Shown here piece by piece: positions 16,459 to 24,634 of a DNA stretch of 64,000 nt. The DNA is from Streptomyces sp. CG 926 (GTDB lineage Bacteria > Actinomycetota > Actinomycetes > Streptomycetales > Streptomycetaceae), in assembly GCF_003148825.1 (NCBI RefSeq), contig NZ_QGGZ01000019.1, positions 50,745 through 114,744 of the forward strand. Reading direction: 5' to 3'. The notes below the pieces were generated by a model that made no database searches, was not told the DNA's origin, and saw only the letters and a program-made list of their open reading frames with translations. Within the stretch, counting starts at the first letter, position 1. Each line of letters begins with the position of its first letter. The translations under genes and the position numbers were made by a program.

Positions 16459-17619
16459 ATGATGTACACCGAGGCGTCGATGGACGCCCTGCGGCAGACC
16501 GGTGACCGGCTCGCCGATGCCACGGTCGCCACGCTCTTCGAACGCGGGGAAGTGGGCAGGTTCAACACCCTGATGCGCTACGTCTCCACCGCCGGCGCAC
16601 CCCTGCCCGAGGGGCTGCCCGATGTCGCCCGCGAGTACCTCGAGGCGACGAGCGTCCCGCCCTCCTGGGTGGACTGGGGCGAGATGGAGAAGGCCCGGCT
16701 GTTCTTCATCGACAACAACGTGCACATCTCCACCGCCCTGTCCTTCGCCTCCATGCCCGCCTGCTACCTCGTGCCGCACGTGGCGAAGCTGCTGTCCACC
16801 ACCCACGGGTTGGCGTACCCGTCGAAACGGATGGCGGAGACGGGACAGTTCACCGTCCACCTGATGCGGCCCGACGCCTTCGAGGCCGGCGGCCGCTTCA
16901 TCCCGGCCGCGCAGAAGGTCCGGCTGCTGCACGCGGCGATCCGCCACCACCTCGTGCGCGAGGACCGGTGGGACGTCGCGGCGCTCGGGACGCCGATCTG
17001 CCAGGAGGACATGATCGGCGGGCAGATGTTCTTCTCGCTGCTCGTCCTCGACAGCCTGCACCGGCTGAACATCCACATGTCGACGGAGGGCGCGGAGGCC
17101 TACTACTACGCGTGGCGGGTGGTCGGGGCCATGCTCGGCGTCGACCAGGAAGCCGTTCCCGCGACCCTCGAGGAGGCCCGGAGCTTCCTCGACCGGTACA
17201 TGATCCGGCACATGGGACCGTCCGAGGAGGGCGCGCACCTGACCCGTCAGCTCATCGACCTCTACGAGGAGATCGTGCCCGGCACCTTCTTCGACCCGGT
17301 GGTCTCCGCGCTCGTCCGCCACCTGGTGGGCGACACCTGCGCCGACTGGTTGCGGGTGCCGCGCACGCCGTGGGACACCGTCGTGAAGGCCGCGCCGCAC
17401 CTCCTGGGTGTCCTGGAGACCATCGAGGACCGCTCCCCGCTCGGCGCGTGGGCCTTGGACCGCCTCGGGCAGCTCACCACCGTGTTGGAGCTGTCCTCCC
17501 TCACGCGGGGTCGTGTCATGCACTACGCCATCCCCGAGGAGCTGAAGAAGGAGTACGGGGTCTCCGGCGCGGTGCACCGCACCCGCCGCTGGAGTCCGCC
17601 GGCCCCCTCGGTCCCGTGA
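16459..17619 (+). CDS. Oxygenase of the MpaB/latex-clearing (DUF2236) family
   Basis: 386 residues, ATG 16459 with AAGGAG 7 bases upstream. It is a helical protein of the DUF2236 fold that includes MpaB and rubber oxygenase Lcp, which bind b-type heme and cleave or oxidise isoprenoid chains. Family-like segments are FFIDNNVHISTALSFASMP, KRMAETGQFTVHLMRPDAF, AIRHHLVREDRWD and the C-terminal LTRGRVMHYAIPEEL. There is no signal peptide, unlike secreted Lcp. Location after a polyprenyl synthase makes an isoprenoid substrate plausible, but this is inference. Confidence 0.88.
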   Translation: MMYTEASMDALRQTGDRLADATVATLFERGEVGRFNTLMRYVSTAGAPLPEGLPDVAREYLEATSVPPSWVDWGEMEKARLFFIDNNVHISTALSFASMPACYLVPHVAKLLSTTHGLAYPSKRMAETGQFTVHLMRPDAFEAGGRFIPAAQKVRLLHAAIRHHLVREDRWDVAALGTPICQEDMIGGQMFFSLLVLDSLHRLNIHMSTEGAEAYYYAWRVVGAMLGVDQEAVPATLEEARSFLDRYMIRHMGPSEEGAHLTRQLIDLYEEIVPGTFFDPVVSALVRHLVGDTCADWLRVPRTPWDTVVKAAPHLLGVLETIEDRSPLGAWALDRLGQLTTVLELSSLTRGRVMHYAIPEELKKEYGVSGAVHRTRRWSPPAPSVP

Positions 17620-17729
17620 CGGCTCGGACGGGCGCTCGGATGGCGGGCGCGGCGGATTTCCGGAACGCTGTTCTCCGGGTGGACGGATGGTGTGCACCGG
17701 GAATTGTCCACCGTGGCCGAATCTTCTCG

Positions 17730-17754
17730 ACGGCCGTCACGACGTGACGGCCGT
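17730..17754. promoter_or_regulatory. Perfect 11-bp inverted repeat in the leader of the DUF3616 gene
   Basis: ACGGCCGTCAC (17730-17740), GAC, GTGACGGCCGT (17744-17754). The arms are perfectly complementary, and the element ends 17 bases before the GTG start. It could be an operator or an RNA hairpin that limits ribosome access. It could also be the terminator of the MpaB gene, which ends 110 bases upstream. Confidence 0.5.
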
Positions 17755-17771
17755 AGACGAGAGGACCTTCC

Positions 17772-19142
17772 GTGACCGTTCGCTTCGCCGCCGGGACCGC
17801 CGGCGCCGCCGCCCTGCTGGTCGCCGCGCTGACCGTGCCCGCGCAGGCCGTGACGTACGGGACGCCGACGATCGCCCTGTCCGCCTCCTACCTGTCCGGG
17901 GCCGTCGGCGCGACCGGTGACCCGGTCGTGGACGTCACCGTCGGCCAGAGCGGCGCGGACGCGTCCGCGCTCACCATCAGCGTGTCCGCGTCGAGCAGGA
18001 CCTCGGTCGCCGGTACCGGGGACGTGACCTTCACGGGCGCCGGGGCGGTGCGGCAGCTGGCCGTCGCCGCGCGCGGCCGCGGCTACACCGACCTCACCGT
18101 CAAGGTCACCGGGCTGGGTGGCAAGACCGCCACCAGGACGCTGTCCTACGCGGCCTCGGCCGCCGTGCAGAACCCGGCCGACGCGCGGTACCTCACCGGG
18201 TCCGCGGACGCCTCGGCCGCCGTGGACGTGGGCGGCGGGTACGCGGTGGTGGCCGACGACGAGTCCAACGTGCTGCGCCTGTACGACCGCTCCCGCTCGG
18301 GCGCGCCGGTGAGGACCTGGGACTTCAGCTCGCAGCTGGGCGTCAGCAAGGAGGTGGACATCGAGGGCGCGACCCGGATCGGGAACACCATCTACTGGAC
18401 CGGCTCGCTCGGCAACAACAAGGACGGCGAGTACAAGGCGCCCCGCAACACGGTCTTCACCACCACGGTGAGCGGCTCCGGCGCGAGCGCGCAGCTGGCC
18501 TACGGCCGCTCGTACAAGAAGCTCCGTGAGGACCTGGTGGCCTGGGACAAGGCCAACGGGAACCGGTACGGCTTCGCGGCGGGTACCGCGCAGGGGGAGG
18601 CGCCGAAGCAGATCGACGGGTTCAACGTCGAGGGTCTGGAGTTCGCCCCGGGCTCGACCAGCACCGCCTACCTGGGCTTCCGGGCCCCGCTGGCGCCGGT
18701 CGTGCCGGGCGGCAAGGCCCTGGTCGTGCCGGTCACCAACTTCGACCAGGTCCTGGCGAGCGGGGCGAAGGCCACCTTCGGCGCGGGTGTCGAGCTGGAC
18801 CTCGGCGGCCTCTCCGTCCGGGACATCCGCAAGAACGCGGCCGGGCAGTACCTGATCCTGGCCGGTTCCTGGGCCGCGGACGACAACTCGGACCCGTACG
18901 CGCTCTACCAGTGGGACGGCGTCCCCGGCCACGCGCCGGTCAAGCGGGCGGACCTGCCGACCACCGACCCCGGCGGCTGGGAGGCCATCGTGGAGGTGCC
19001 GGACCTGACGGTCGCGGGCGCCCGGGTGCAGCTGATCACGGACAGCGGGTCCGCGGACCTGTACGGGGACGGCACCGAGGCCAAGGATCTGACGCACGCG
19101 GAGTGGAAGAAGGCGCGGGCGGCCTGGTTCACGCTGGGCTGA
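17772..19142 (+). CDS. Secreted DUF3616-type protein
   Basis: 456 residues, GTG 17772 with AGGA 8 bases upstream. There is a Sec signal peptide (RFAAGTAGAAALLVAALTVPAQA, cleavage near AQA-VTY). An N-terminal Ig-like region (about 28-130) follows, then a beta-propeller-like DUF3616 domain (about 145-456). Landmarks are VVADDESNVLRLYDR, KEVDIEGATRIGNTIYWTGS, QIDGFNVEGLEFAPGSTSTAYLGFRAP and the C-terminal DSGSADLYGDGTEAKDL. It is likely extracellular. Related domains bind or process extracellular matrix or phosphoester substrates, but no activity is established. Confidence 0.88.
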   Translation: MTVRFAAGTAGAAALLVAALTVPAQAVTYGTPTIALSASYLSGAVGATGDPVVDVTVGQSGADASALTISVSASSRTSVAGTGDVTFTGAGAVRQLAVAARGRGYTDLTVKVTGLGGKTATRTLSYAASAAVQNPADARYLTGSADASAAVDVGGGYAVVADDESNVLRLYDRSRSGAPVRTWDFSSQLGVSKEVDIEGATRIGNTIYWTGSLGNNKDGEYKAPRNTVFTTTVSGSGASAQLAYGRSYKKLREDLVAWDKANGNRYGFAAGTAQGEAPKQIDGFNVEGLEFAPGSTSTAYLGFRAPLAPVVPGGKALVVPVTNFDQVLASGAKATFGAGVELDLGGLSVRDIRKNAAGQYLILAGSWAADDNSDPYALYQWDGVPGHAPVKRADLPTTDPGGWEAIVEVPDLTVAGARVQLITDSGSADLYGDGTEAKDLTHAEWKKARAAWFTLG

Positions 19143-19308
19143 CGCCCGGACGCGCCGTCGAGGTGTGCGGCGGCGCCGTCCCGACCCGGCCGGGCGACCG
19201 GCGGACCGTACCCGTACGTCCGCCGGCCCGGGACGGGCGGTGGCCGCCGCGTAGGGTGAGCGCAACCGCCACGCCGTCCGCCGCCGTCCTTCCCGGGAGA
19301 GAACTCCG

Positions 19309-19602
19309 ATGCGCATGGTTTTCGCCGGTCAGGTGATCGAATGGCGTGGACCTGCGCCGTTCTACTTCGTCCCGGTGCCGCGGGAGGAGTGCGCCGACGT
19401 ACGGCAGGTGGCTTCGGCGGCCTCCTACGGGTGGGGGGTCGTCCCCGTCGAGGCCGTCATCGGCGAAGTCACCTTCGAGACGTCGCTCTTCCCCAGGGAC
19501 GGCGGGTACCTGCTGCCCGTCAAGAACGCCGTCCGGACGCCGCTGGGGCTGGTGGCGGGAGACGGGGTGACGGTGACGATGACGGTGCGTCTTCCGGGCT
19601 GA
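19309..19602 (+). CDS. DUF1905-domain protein
   Basis: 97 residues, ATG 19309 after GGGAGAG. Compact beta-rich protein: FAGQVIEWRGPAPFYFVPVP at the start and VEAVIGEVTFETSLFPRDGGYLLPVKNAVR in the centre, the characteristic DUF1905 pattern. It ends with VAGDGVTVTMTVRL. The family has no known reaction; a close relative is a domain in YdeI/OmpD-associated proteins. It stands alone and is convergent with the YCII gene. Confidence 0.87.
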   Translation: MRMVFAGQVIEWRGPAPFYFVPVPREECADVRQVASAASYGWGVVPVEAVIGEVTFETSLFPRDGGYLLPVKNAVRTPLGLVAGDGVTVTMTVRLPG

Positions 19603-19655
19603 ACGCCGCCGGTCCGGTCCCTGGTCCGACCGTCCTCGGGTCGGCGCGAGGGGGC

Positions 19656-20048
19656 TCAGGCTCCCGTCGGGTCCGCGAGGATCGCGTGCACCTCGACGGG
19701 GTCGTTGCCGGGCTTCCCGCCCGGGCCGGGGCACGCCGACGCCCGTGCGGCGATCTCCAGGGCCCGGTCCTCGCTCGCGACGTCGACCAGCCAGTAGCCG
19801 GCCAGGATGTGTCCCGGCTGCGCCGGTCCGTCGCTCACCTGCGGCCGTCCGTCGCTCGCGGCCCGCACCGTTTTGACCTGTGACGGTCCTCCGAGGCCCT
19901 GCCCGTCCACCCATTCCCCGGCGGCCGTGAGGTCCGCGTTCAGGGCGTTCATGTGGGCGAACATGGCCTGCATGTCGTCCTCGGAGTAGGAGGACATGAC
20001 GGCGTCCCACTGGTCGGCCGGCACGTTCATCTGGATCATGTACTTCAT
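19656..20048 (-). CDS. YCII-related (DGPF) domain protein
   Basis: 130 residues, ATG 20048 with GAAGG upstream. Dimeric alpha/beta ferredoxin-like fold: MKYMIQMNVPADQWDAVMSSY, a GEWVDGQGLGGPSQVKTVR strand pair, then the DGP motif (VSDGPAQPGHILAGYWLVDV). The helix DRALEIAARASACP follows. In actinomycetes these proteins often sit beside ECF sigma factors of the SigJ type, but none is adjacent here. The role is unknown. Confidence 0.9.
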   Translation of the reverse strand: MKYMIQMNVPADQWDAVMSSYSEDDMQAMFAHMNALNADLTAAGEWVDGQGLGGPSQVKTVRAASDGRPQVSDGPAQPGHILAGYWLVDVASEDRALEIAARASACPGPGGKPGNDPVEVHAILADPTGA

Positions 20049-20146
20049 GGTCTTCACCCTTCCGGGGCGGCTACGAGGACTCCGGGGACTCCCGGTCCTA
20101 CGGAAGGTGGACCTCGACCGACCACGGAACTCATCGGTGCGGGGGC

Positions 20147-21046
20147 TCACGTCACCAGGTGCAGTGACGTCTCGGCGATGCCCAGCCGTACGCTCTGGCC
20201 CCAGGTCAGTTCCAGGGCGTCGCTCTCCATCCCGTCGCCGAACACCACGATCCGGTCCGACTCCACGGTGAGCTGCAGCGTCTGCCCCCGCTGGAGTTGG
20301 CCGGCGACCTTCGTCGTTCCGGTCGCGGGAGAGGGCCAGGCCTCCCGTACGAACCACAGGAGCCGGCGCTCGCAGGGTGCGGGGAGCTGCGCGGGGCTGT
20401 CGCGCTCCTGCCACAGGGAGCGCAGCCAGCCGGTGGCGCCGGTGCCGGTGCCCACCAGTACCCCGGAGGAGGCCTGGGCCTCGTCCGGGCCGGTCTCGCC
20501 GTCGGAGCCCAGGCGGTAGCGGGCGGTCTGGTGGCCGGGTGAGCCGAGGTAGATCTCGTTGAGGGCGAGAAGGCGCTGGGTGTCGTCGGCGACGGCCTCG
20601 ACCATGGTCAGCTCTTCCGTCCGGCTCCCGGGGGCGGTCGCGGCGCGCAGCAGGGCGGCCGCGTCGGCGTGGCGGTGACGGACCAGGACGCCCGGGTTGT
20701 GGCCGGGGTCGGTGTCGATGCCCACCACCGGTTGTCCGCGCAGGTATTTCGCGGTGTTGGCGACCAGGCCGTCCTGGCCGATGACGACCACCACGTCCTG
20801 CGGGGCGAACAGGAAGCGGTCCAGGTCCGCCCGCTCCACCCTGGAGCTGCGCCAGGTGAGCGGCACCGCCGCCGAGACCTGGCGCAGGGCCTGCTGGGTG
20901 CGGTCGTGGCGGCGGTGCACCTCGTCGATGGAGCGGCCGCGGCTGGAGAGGAAGAAGGCGGCCTGCCCGTGCGTGCCGTGCCGGGCGAGGAGTTCCTCGT
21001 ACTCGGTCCTGCGGTGCACGAGGACCGCCCGTGGGGCCAGGCTCAC
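20147..21046 (-). CDS. NAD kinase-like protein
   Basis: 299 residues from GTG 21046, which overlaps the SPFH stop codon as GTGA. ATP-NAD kinase fold: the diphosphate-binding GGDGT signature appears as the variant VVVIGQDGLVANTAKYL (Asp kept). The NE motif is ALNEIYLGS and the second-domain motif is SGVLVGTGTGATGWLRSLW. An N-terminal part (RTEYEELLARHG) is typical of archaeal/diacylglycerol-like NAD kinases. It would phosphorylate NAD(H), or another ligand if the altered signature matters. Strict coupling to SPFH suggests a membrane-associated partner. Confidence 0.85.
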   Translation of the reverse strand: MSLAPRAVLVHRRTEYEELLARHGTHGQAAFFLSSRGRSIDEVHRRHDRTQQALRQVSAAVPLTWRSSRVERADLDRFLFAPQDVVVVIGQDGLVANTAKYLRGQPVVGIDTDPGHNPGVLVRHRHADAAALLRAATAPGSRTEELTMVEAVADDTQRLLALNEIYLGSPGHQTARYRLGSDGETGPDEAQASSGVLVGTGTGATGWLRSLWQERDSPAQLPAPCERRLLWFVREAWPSPATGTTKVAGQLQRGQTLQLTVESDRIVVFGDGMESDALELTWGQSVRLGIAETSLHLVT

Positions 21047-22056
21047 GCGTCGGGGCCGGTTTCGGGGCGTCCGAGTCGGGTGAGGAGCCCGGTGAGGACG
21101 TCGGGCGAGAGGGTGATGCTCTCGATCCGTGGCAGGTTCTCCGCGAGTCGGGTCGCCGCCAGGGCGTGCAGGGTGCCCGGGGTGGTTTCGTCGTGGACGC
21201 GGAGCCAGGCGGCCTGGACCTCGGCGCGTGCCGTGCCCATCTCGCGGGCGGCCTCGGCGTCGGCGCGGGCGAGGCGGACCTTGCGGGCGGCCTCGGTCTC
21301 GGTGCGGATGCCGTCGGCGGTGGCTTTCTCCTCGGCCTCGCGGCGGGCGTTGGTGCCGCGCTGGTCGATCAGTTGCTCCTCGCGGCGGGCCAGTTCGATC
21401 TGGCTGGCCAGTTCGTTCTCGGCGATGGCCCGTTCGCGTTCGACGGCGACGGCCCGGCGTTCGTAGGTGGCCCGGTCGGCCTCCTGCTGGATCTGCTCGC
21501 GGGCCGGGGTGCGCAGGGCGCGCTCCACCTCGGCCTCGGGGCGGATCGCCACGACGCGCACGGCCACCACGTCGATGCCGGTGGCCGGGAGTCTGGGTTC
21601 GGCGGCGAGGCCCGCGGTGACGCTGGTCCGTACGGAGGTGACGCCGTCGACCAGGGCGACGGCCAGCGGGGTTCGGGCCAGCACGTCCAGGGCGTGCTGC
21701 TGTGCGGTCTCGGTGAGGAGTGTGGCGATCTGCTCCAGGGGGGCGCCGCGCCAGCTCCCGGTGTCCGGGTCGACGGAGAAGTCGAGTCGTTCGGCGGCTT
21801 CGGCCGGGTCGCTGATCCGGTAGGTGACGGTGGCCTGTACGGCGACGTCCTGGAAGTCGGCGGTGCGGGCGTGGAAGGCCATGGCCAGCTCCCGGTCGTC
21901 GACCGGGACTTCGGAGAGCGCCGCCGAGAGCGACCGGTACCAGAAGCTGAGCCCTCGCCCGTCGTGGGCGAGGGCGCCGCGCTTGTGGTGGCGGATGTGG
22001 GCGGTGGGCGCGGAGCGCAGATGGCGCCAACCGAAGCGCCGGGTGATGTCGGCCAT
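21043..22056 (-). CDS. SPFH/Band 7 domain protein
   Basis: 337 residues, ATG 22056. Band 7 core at about 30-190 (FHARTADFQDVAVQATVTYRISDP, TSVTAGLAAEPRLPATGIDVVAVRV). A long charged coiled coil follows at about 180-290 (AREQIQQEADRATYERRAV onward, rich in Glu, Arg and Ala), with a short C-terminal tail. No clear N-terminal membrane helix is visible, so attachment may be peripheral. Flotillin-like proteins build ring or cage scaffolds on membranes. Two identical-type operators lie directly upstream, and a NAD kinase-like gene is coupled downstream. Confidence 0.92.
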   Translation of the reverse strand: MADITRRFGWRHLRSAPTAHIRHHKRGALAHDGRGLSFWYRSLSAALSEVPVDDRELAMAFHARTADFQDVAVQATVTYRISDPAEAAERLDFSVDPDTGSWRGAPLEQIATLLTETAQQHALDVLARTPLAVALVDGVTSVRTSVTAGLAAEPRLPATGIDVVAVRVVAIRPEAEVERALRTPAREQIQQEADRATYERRAVAVERERAIAENELASQIELARREEQLIDQRGTNARREAEEKATADGIRTETEAARKVRLARADAEAAREMGTARAEVQAAWLRVHDETTPGTLHALAATRLAENLPRIESITLSPDVLTGLLTRLGRPETGPDA

Positions 22057-22073
22057 GGCGAACCCCCTTCATT

Positions 22074-22121
22074 TCGTCAATGCGACGATAAGGGGAGGTG
22101 TTCATATCGTCAAGGGGACGA
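22074..22121. promoter_or_regulatory. Twin operators TCGTC-N5-GACGA upstream of SPFH
   Basis: Two copies of TCGTC-N5-GACGA (22074-22088 and 22107-22121), starts 33 bases apart, i.e. about three helical turns on the same face. They flank the AT-richer promoter segment between the SPFH start and the Stealth gene. This is expected for cooperative binding of a dimeric repressor (PadR- or GntR-size site). No such regulator gene is adjacent. Confidence 0.55.
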
Positions 22122-22213
22122 GAAGAGGAGGCGTGGGGCGGGCGGGTCGGCCCAGGACGAGGTCGGCCGTCGGACACCGGTGGGGCGTCGTGCCCGACGG
22201 TCACGGCCGGCGG

Positions 22214-23995
22214 CTACGGGTGCGGGTGCTCGAACGGGGAGGGCACCGGGAAGTAGGCCTCCAGGAAGGCGGCGACGATGTTGTGCTGCTGGGTCGCGGT
22301 CAGTGCGGCCGGGTCCCCGTCCTGGTCCCCGGCCTCGGTGGGTGCCTCCTCGTCGTCGGCGAGACAGAACGCGTCGTGGCCGCGCTCGGCGGCCAGCGGC
22401 GGCAGCTTCTCGATCACGTCGTGGCGCGCGGTGCTGACGTAGGTGTGCACGAGGTGGCCCTCGACCGCGTGGCCCTGCGCGAGAGCGAGGTGGGAGGCGA
22501 GGGTGACGGGGGCGAGGTCGTCGGTGCTGCGGAAGACCGAGCGGGCGGTCGCTTCGAGCCGGCCGGGCAACAGCTCCTCGACGCGGGTGAAGAGGGAGCG
22601 GGTGAGGGGGTAGGGGGTGTGGGCGAGGATGTGCGGATAGGTACGGCCGACGACCTCCTCGACGGCCTGGCGGGTGACCTTCTGCGACGAGGTGAAGACG
22701 TCGTCGCCGGCCCGACCGCCGGGGTCGACGGCACGCCGGTCGTGGAACACCTTGGGGAGTCCGGAGGGCAGGAAGTAGTCCTGCGGGCGCTGCGGGCGGC
22801 CGAGGAGGATGTCGTCGTTGAAGTAGACGAAGTGTTCGGCCAGGCCGGGGATGCGGTGCAGCCGGCTCTCGATGGCGTGGGAGTTGAACACCTCGGGGGC
22901 GTCGGGGTCCGTCAGGAGCTCGCGGTGGTCGACGACGGTGACCCGGGGATGGTCGGTGTCGAGCCAGGCGGGGGTCTGGTCGTCGGTGACGAGGTGGATG
23001 TGCCGGATCCAGGGTGCGTAGGCGGCGATGGAGCGCAGGCAGTACCGGAGCTCGCCGCGGTCGCGGTACCGGTTGTCCGCGAGGTCCACCCCGCTGTCGC
23101 GGCCGGTGCCGTGGGCGGCGGCCCGCGCGGCCCGGTCCCTGCGTCGGCGCCAGGCGGGGTCGGCGGCGTCGACCCAGGTGATCACGGCGTCGACGGGGAA
23201 ATCGATGTCGTCCGGGAAGCGGCCCGAGAAGCAGTCGACGACGGGGTAGTCCCGGTCGCCGACCCGGTGGGTGGCCGAGGCCGTCAGGGAGGGGACCCAC
23301 CAGCCGTACGGGGTCTCGCGCAGCGTGGCGATGGCGCCCTCGCCGGAGTCGGGGGCCTCCCAGAACTCCAGGTCGCAGCCGGTCTCGGGGCCGTAGGTCA
23401 GGGTCCGACCGGAGGTGACGACCGGCTGGTGGAGGCGGACGGACCGGACGTGGGCGGGGCGCGGGACGGGGCCGGCCGGCCGGTCGCCGTCGCCCGGGAG
23501 GGGGACGGCCTCGGCGGCGTCGACGGCTGCCGGAAGGTCCTCCGCCAGTACCTCCCCGGCCTCGCCGTCGGCGGTGACGAGGCGGGCGTAGACGGGGAGC
23601 CCGGCGAAGGCGGCGGCGCAGGCCTTCAGCGCGGCCGCCCGGTCGCCCGGGGCGATGGCCACCCGGTGGGTGAGCCGGCCGTCGGGGACGAGCCCGTAGG
23701 GGACGGCGGCGGCTTCCAGGGCCTGGGCGAGCGAGCGGAGGTTGGCGTCGCGGGCGTCGGCGGGGAGCAGGTCGTCCCGGACGAGGGCGAGCCGGCCGCG
23801 GTGGCGGACCAGGTTCGCCACGGTCGCCAGCAGTTCTTCCTCGCGGGCGGCGGCCGGGCCGTGTCGGGTGGGCCGGTCGCCGTCGCGTTCGGGGCCCGCG
23901 GGGCCCGGTTGGGGCGGGATGCCGCCGCGGCGACGTACTGTCCGGGCGAGTCTGCGCAGCCCGGCCGGAAGGGGAAGCCGGCGTAGTCCCTGCAT
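22214..23995 (-). CDS. Stealth-family phosphotransferase (capsule-type sugar-1-phosphate transferase)
   Basis: 593 residues, ATG 23995. The conserved Stealth regions are in order. CR1 is FPVDAVITWVDAADPAW (about 265-281). CR2 includes NRYRDRGELRYCLRSIAAYA, then WIRHIHLVTDDQTP. CR3 lies around EHFVYFNDDILLGR and the TPYPLTRSLF segment, and CR4 is near the C-terminus (HNIVAAFLEAYFP). The N-terminal 200 residues are basic and variable. Stealth proteins transfer hexose-1-phosphate from UDP-sugars to build phosphoglycans, the eukaryotic relative being GlcNAc-1-phosphotransferase. The cell-surface polymer made here is unknown. Confidence 0.93.
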   Translation of the reverse strand: MQGLRRLPLPAGLRRLARTVRRRGGIPPQPGPAGPERDGDRPTRHGPAAAREEELLATVANLVRHRGRLALVRDDLLPADARDANLRSLAQALEAAAVPYGLVPDGRLTHRVAIAPGDRAAALKACAAAFAGLPVYARLVTADGEAGEVLAEDLPAAVDAAEAVPLPGDGDRPAGPVPRPAHVRSVRLHQPVVTSGRTLTYGPETGCDLEFWEAPDSGEGAIATLRETPYGWWVPSLTASATHRVGDRDYPVVDCFSGRFPDDIDFPVDAVITWVDAADPAWRRRRDRAARAAAHGTGRDSGVDLADNRYRDRGELRYCLRSIAAYAPWIRHIHLVTDDQTPAWLDTDHPRVTVVDHRELLTDPDAPEVFNSHAIESRLHRIPGLAEHFVYFNDDILLGRPQRPQDYFLPSGLPKVFHDRRAVDPGGRAGDDVFTSSQKVTRQAVEEVVGRTYPHILAHTPYPLTRSLFTRVEELLPGRLEATARSVFRSTDDLAPVTLASHLALAQGHAVEGHLVHTYVSTARHDVIEKLPPLAAERGHDAFCLADDEEAPTEAGDQDGDPAALTATQQHNIVAAFLEAYFPVPSPFEHPHP

Positions 23996-24634
23996 GTACG
24001 TCCTCGGTACGCGGCGCTGATGAGCGGCTGCCGGTGTTCTGAGTGCTCCTCGGCGGGAGTGGTGCCTCGGAGCGTGGTGGATGTTTGTTCAGCGATACGT
24101 TTCCTTTCGTTTACGTTTCATGCAAGGGTCCGAGGTCCTGCTGTTTCAACTCACAGCGACTTCTCATGCGGGGGCGGTGGCTCCGCTCAGGTGCCGAAGG
24201 TGTCGGCGTCGTACTCCGACCGGCCTGCGGGTGGCCACCGTGTGCCGCTTCCGTCCCGGTCCGCCCCAGGATTTCAGGGGTACGCCGTCGCCTCGGTCCC
24301 CTTGTTTTCCGTCCACGGCCGGTGCGCCCGTTCCGGCCGGCTCGAGCTCCGGGACCGGGACCGGGACCGGGTCGTCACACGCACCGGTCGGCTCGCGCAT
24401 CTGCGCCACCACCGGGGTCGAGAACGGCAGGGCGCAGGAGTGCGCGTCGTGGCCCACGCCCTGCCGGGCGGCCGGCTCTCCGGGCAGGGGACGGTGTTCG
24501 GCACACGATCGCCCCGGGCACGAGGCGCTTGACGATCACCTTCGAGTACCGACCCGCCCCCGGGGCACGCGACTCGTGCCGGCCGCCGGGGCGTCGACGG
24601 GCTCGTCGGCGCCCCGGCGGGGGGAAGGGGGGGG
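23996..24634. other. 639-bp intergenic region between Stealth gene and the AfsA locus
   Basis: No credible gene. A distinctly A/T-richer patch at 24090-24125 contains three CGTTT units close together and probably holds the Stealth promoter on the minus strand. The rest is GC-rich with only shadow frames. It marks the left limit of the putative biosynthetic locus. Confidence 0.5.
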
